From contig GL947594.1 of the NCBI GenBank assembly GCA_000218705.1, forward strand, positions 459,837 to 518,257: a DNA stretch of 58,421 nucleotides, written 5' to 3'. Both the position numbers and the translations under genes were made by a program. Position 1 is the stretch's first letter; each line of letters starts with the position of its first letter. This stretch comes from Prochlorococcus marinus bv. HNLC1. Lineage in GTDB: Bacteria > Cyanobacteriota > Cyanobacteriia > PCC-6307 > Cyanobiaceae. Below are positions 55,690 through 58,421 of this stretch, piece by piece. The notes beneath the pieces are model-generated. The model saw only the letters and a list, made by a program, of their open reading frames with translations, made no database searches and was not told the DNA's origin.

Positions 55690-56400
55690 AAAGAATTAAT
55701 TAAAAATATAGAATTTGATAAATCCATTGAGAATTTAGAACGTATATATCCAAAAGCTAATTATTTTATTGCCAAAATAATCCTTTCTTATCAAGCTTCC
55801 AAAATTCAAATATTAGAATTTCATAAGGATTAATCCCTCAAACTGAATTATTAATTGAAACTAAAATTGATCTTTGTGCTATTGCTTTGCAATATAGAAA
55901 TGGCAAATTGGAGAAGTCCATTATATAGAGAAGGCAGAGATGTCCCAAACAAAATTATTAAAGTTCAAGACATACCCAAGTAATTGGCTATATCGGGCTT
56001 ATTTCAAGTTCGAGGAGAAGTTTATATACCCAATAGAACTTCCAACTTTTCCAAAAGAATTAAAAGTGGATTCCTCTGAGCTAAAGAAGGGATTAGATAG
56101 GATCTCAGCTTTTGCAGTTTCCAGATACTTAATACAAGACTTAATGAGTTTGAAGCCAAGAAATATCTTAAAAAACTTGGTTACTTTGCCACGCACTATA
56201 TTTACTGTAATTTCACAAGCCAGATCCAAATATTAGGAAAAATAGGCTAATAGCGAATTATTTATAGACTATCCAATCAAATAGAATCGTAGTAAAAATA
56301 AATCATAGGAAATTACAATAAATTAGAGAAAAATCTCATGGAGTCTATACTTATTGGCAAATGTCTATTGAATTTTAATTAAAAACCAGCTTATCTTTTC
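55690..56400 (+). pseudogene. ligA: Decayed NAD-dependent DNA ligase (ligA) remnant
   Basis: Fragments of LigA occur in the right order but in changing frames and with many stops: IEFDKSIENLERIYPKA (N-terminal region, 55708-), LLIETKIDLCAIALQYRNGK (adenylation motif, KIDG now KIDL, 55848-), REGRDVPNKIIKVQDIP, LFQVRGEVYIPN (VRGEV motif), then FEAKKYLKKLG and, near 56286, IVVKINHRKLQ (the GVVIKVN motif). The middle (ANPRNAAAGSLRQ region) is missing. A non-functional second copy is implied; the working ligA must be elsewhere. Confidence 0.65.
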
Positions 56401-56529
56401 ACCATATAAGATTTCATTAGAAATGAATTTGATAATTTGTAGAAATTATATTTAACTTAGGCTTGATAAAAATATTGATAATAAATAAAAAACTGAAGAA
56501 TTTTACTTGTTAATGAACAGAGAACTTGT
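56401..56529. other. Decayed sequence after the ligA remnant
   Basis: No open frame or recognisable fragment; lies between two pseudogenes. Confidence 0.35.
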
Positions 56530-56733
56530 GTGAAAAGATTTCGAAATTTTGAAAATATTTCACATAAAGAAAATGATTTTATTCAGATTGAATATGGTTG
56601 TGTTTATAAAATTTCTAGTAAGACTGTTTATAAAGGGAGCAGAATTGAATCCATACAAGATGCCAAAAAATAATATAAAAAGTTCTTAGAAGAATGTTGG
56701 AAGAAAACAAATATTTTTAAGAGAAATTTTTAA
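56530..56733 (+). pseudogene. Broken copy of the partial gene at 58226
   Basis: Reads VKRFRNFENISHKEND then FIQIEYGCVYKISSKTVYKG, SRIESIQDAKK, a TAA, and YKKFLEECWKKTNIF. It aligns with the partial gene at the window end (MEIEYACVYKRSSKPVIKGS, RIETLEKAREEYKELLAEGW). The stop sits where an amino acid is expected (Glu in the other copy). DUF1651-like C-terminal helix. Non-functional as written. Confidence 0.6.
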
Positions 56734-56805
56734 AAATCAATTGAAATAGAGGCCTAAATTGAGTATAAAAAAATATCTTTAAAGGATTTAAATTCAAAAA
56801 TTTAT

Positions 56806-56840
56806 CGGTTTATACGATCTGGTTCTTATCGTATAAATCG
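56806..56840. repeat. Long perfect hairpin in the decayed zone
   Basis: TTTATACGAT (56809-56818) and ATCGTATAAA (56828-56837) form a perfect 10-bp inverted repeat around a 9-nt loop. With flanking bases the stem extends to 13 pairs including one G-T. No T-run follows, so it is not a standard terminator. Confidence 0.5.
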
Positions 56841-56936
56841 AAGTTCGGAGTATTTGCCATATATAATCAATCGGTTTTTAATATTACAAATATTACTTAT
56901 TCATTTAAAGATAGATATTTACTAAATCTGATGTAA

Positions 56937-57170
56937 ACAATCTATTCAGTATTTGATCTATTATTTGATACTCCTGCATATAGTCCAGTATATGTAATCT
57001 CTTATAGTGAGATGAAAGATTTATAAAGAACGCAAAATCAAGATAAGAAATTCGTCATCAAAGAAAAACTTGAAGAAGCATACAAAGCTCAAGTCAATCA
57101 TCTTGATGAATGAGAAAAAAGTTAAAAACTGAACTAAAAAGCTATTGGACTCGCTAAGAAAAAAGTTTAG
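56937..57170 (+). pseudogene. Unrecognised gene remnant with several in-frame stops
   Basis: In one frame: FDLLFDTPAYSPVYVISYSE, MKDL, stop, RTQNQDKKFVIKEKLEEAYK, AQVNHLDE, then stops, ending KAIGLAKKKV. Good residue diversity interrupted by TAA and TGA. Looks like a decayed gene of unknown function. Confidence 0.4.
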
Positions 57171-57212
57171 ATTTTAATTATTTTTCTGAAAGAGGGTTTA
57201 TCCTTCTTTTTT

Positions 57213-57461
57213 TCATTTTGACCAGACTTCTTCAGTTCTTCTCCAACCTTGCGAAATTAGTTTTTCCCATATCTCTCTAGCTTCTTCTAATTTAAATTCT
57301 TCTCTTCTTTGAAGTAATGGAGCTTCTTTACCAAAAACGCCAACTATCTTTCCATAATCAACAAAAACATATTTATTAAATTGATCTTCACTCGCTCTAT
57401 TTTCAGTAAATCTCCTTACTTCTGATCTATTGGAATTAATTAACCAGTAACCTCTAGCCAT
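57213..57461 (-). CDS. DUF1651-family protein (82 aa)
   Basis: MARGYWLINSNRSEVRRFTE, a VDYGKIVGVFG strand, LQRREEFKLEEAREIWEKLI and the terminal SQGWRRTEEVW. Matches the protein at 15717-15980 over its length. Intact, in contrast to the pseudogene beside it. Confidence 0.75.
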   Translation of the reverse strand: MARGYWLINSNRSEVRRFTENRASEDQFNKYVFVDYGKIVGVFGKEAPLLQRREEFKLEEAREIWEKLISQGWRRTEEVWSK

Positions 57462-57546
57462 TATTAAATAAGCAATAAAAAACAGATAATTGTTCCAAGA
57501 CTACAAATTAAGCTCCACCCCTGCGAGTTAATTTTCATTGAAAATT

Positions 57547-57672
57547 TTACTGATATTTATTGAGCAACCATATATAAATTCCCAACAATACTAATATTGC
57601 TATACCTCCACCAATAACGATATTTGGTTGGTTATACCAAAGCTCCTTAAAAAATATATGCAAAGATTCCAT
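57547..57672 (-). CDS. Tiny single-helix membrane protein (41 aa)
   Basis: MESLHIFFKELWYNQPNIVI followed by the glycine-rich helix GGGIAILVLLGIYIWLL. It resembles photosystem or cytochrome small subunits in shape only. Confidence 0.5.
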   Translation of the reverse strand: MESLHIFFKELWYNQPNIVIGGGIAILVLLGIYIWLLNKYQ

Positions 57673-57784
57673 AAAAATTACTTACATTTACTACAGAATA
57701 ATTATTTAAATATCTATATAACTTGAGGGATTACCCTCTAATTTAGATGAGCTTTCAAGAAACGTATAAATAGTAAACTTTTAA

Positions 57785-58069
57785 TTAATCTGAAACCCAA
57801 CTTGTAATTATTGTCGTGCTATAAACATGACCTGAAGCTTCAATATTCTTTATAGTTTCCGGATCTGAAAATACATGCTTAGCGACTCCTTCTTCCGCTT
57901 GATGAATAACAATAACTTCTATAGGATCAATAATACTTTTGCCACGATAGAGAGGAGTTAGTCCTACTTTTTTATGAAATTCAGTTGTTTCAGGACTATC
58001 GAACATTTTTACCCACTCCTCAAATGTATTAGAAATTTTAAAGGTGAAAACAGTAGTTTCAATAGTCAT
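57785..58069 (-). CDS. DUF3764-like protein (94 aa)
   Basis: MTIETTVFTFKISNTFEEWV, then a PLYRGKSIIDPIEVIVIHQA block and a helix with HVFSDPETIKNIEASGHVYS. The opening (ETTVFTFKxSNTFEEW) is like cyanobacterial DUF3764. Soluble alpha/beta. The start follows a hairpin with T-run, with no Shine-Dalgarno. Confidence 0.7.
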   Translation of the reverse strand: MTIETTVFTFKISNTFEEWVKMFDSPETTEFHKKVGLTPLYRGKSIIDPIEVIVIHQAEEGVAKHVFSDPETIKNIEASGHVYSTTIITSWVSD

Positions 58070-58113
58070 AAAAAAGAGGGGGTATACCCCTTTAATTTAG
58101 ATCAGCTGTCAAC
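58070..58113 (-). promoter_or_regulatory. 14-mer, hairpin and T-run at the DUF3764 start (copy 2)
   Basis: On the minus strand GTTGACAGCTGATC (58100-58113), 9 nt, GGGG-TATA-CCCC stem, CTCTTTTTT and immediately ATG. Same order as at 15501-15548. It could be an attenuator, a short RNA that ends there, or a TTGACA promoter giving a nearly leaderless mRNA. Confidence 0.45.
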
Positions 58114-58225
58114 CCTTAAATAATTATCAAATCAAGCTCGAAAAACTTAATTTGATCGACCTATATAGCAAGAGGAACTATATTGTAGAGAAAGGTTAAA
58201 AAAAGAACTTTGATCTAAATTGTGC

Positions 58226-58421
58226 CTACAAATAATGATTGTAAATAGAAGTTTTCCTCCAACCTTCCGCTAGTAATTCCTTATATTCCTCTCTAGCTTT
58301 TTCTAAAGTCTCAATCCTACTTCCTTTAATAACTGGCTTACTTGATCGCTTATAAACACAAGCATATTCAATTTCCATTACTTCTTCGGCTTGCGGCAAA
58401 GTACTTTTAAACTTTTTGAAT
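58226..58421 (-). CDS. DUF1651-like protein, cut by the window end
   Basis: The 5' end lies outside the window. The visible part reads FKKFKSTLPQAEEVM then EIEYACVYKRSSKPVIKGSR and KAREEYKELLAEGWRKTSIY. The A-R-x-x-Y-x-x-L-L-x-x-G-W helix recalls DUF1651 C-termini. Intact counterpart of the pseudogene at 56530-56733. Confidence 0.6.
   Translation of the reverse strand, partial: FKKFKSTLPQAEEVMEIEYACVYKRSSKPVIKGSRIETLEKAREEYKELLAEGWRKTSIYNHYL

Noticed and set aside
55940..56236. 98-codon open frame in the decayed zone
   Set aside because: It runs out of frame across the LigA-like fragments (VRGEVYIPN and EAKKYLKKLG are in another frame) and matches no family I know; it is best seen as a chance frame over the pseudogene.

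Overview
The window is very AT-rich, densely packed with genes and dominated by marine picocyanobacterial families: urease and urea ABC genes, several high-light-inducible (hli) genes, an SLH-domain porin, cyanobacterial DUF1651/DUF1830/DUF4278-type small proteins, and many single-helix proteins under 60 residues. I read it as a high-light-adapted Prochlorococcus chromosome segment. That is inference from gene content and base composition; no rRNA or other marker gene is present. No tRNA, rRNA, insertion sequence or CRISPR array was seen.

Layout. 0.2-6.5 kb: an NRAMP-related transporter, an AbrB-like membrane protein, a DoxX protein, a PsbN-like peptide and many tiny ORFs. 6.6-14.7 kb: SelO, a frameshifted NAD-dependent epimerase/reductase, proline iminopeptidase, an hli pair, a BCCT osmolyte transporter and a DUF1830 protein. 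14.9-16.1 kb: small proteins and a leader/terminator-like element. 16.2-26.7 kb: the urea block, with ureDABC on the minus strand, ureEFG on the plus strand, then urtABCDE behind an NtcA-like site. 26.7-29.9 kb: small ORFs, among them a DUF4278 gene preceded by a coupled 12-codon upstream ORF. 30.2-31.5 kb: porin. 32-38 kb: a second epimerase and a polar amino-acid ABC transporter. 38-44 kb: tiny membrane proteins and a fatty-acid desaturase. 44.5-46.4 kb: the Amt ammonium transporter and an hli pair. 46.7-55.5 kb: small proteins, DUF1643, DUF1330, a fibrillin-like protein, an hli trio and an HPP-family membrane protein. 55.7-57.2 kb: a decayed zone holding remnants of an NAD-dependent DNA ligase, a DUF1651-like gene and an unrecognised gene. 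57.2-58.4 kb: DUF1651, DUF3764-like and a partial gene.

The main theme is nitrogen acquisition. UrtABCDE brings urea in, urease (UreABC, matured by UreDEFG) releases ammonium, and Amt imports or recaptures ammonium. The amino-acid ABC system and BCCT transporter widen the range of organic nitrogen and osmolytes taken up.

The observations most worth a second look are these: a three-member family of small twin-CX3C proteins; a two-copy element made of a conserved 14-mer, a 9-10 nt gap, a hairpin and a T-run; a heavily decayed ligA remnant; and three hli loci with the same promoter architecture. Four otherwise intact long genes (urtC, porin, amino-acid permease, epimerase) are each broken by a single-base frameshift, which may be sequence error rather than biology.
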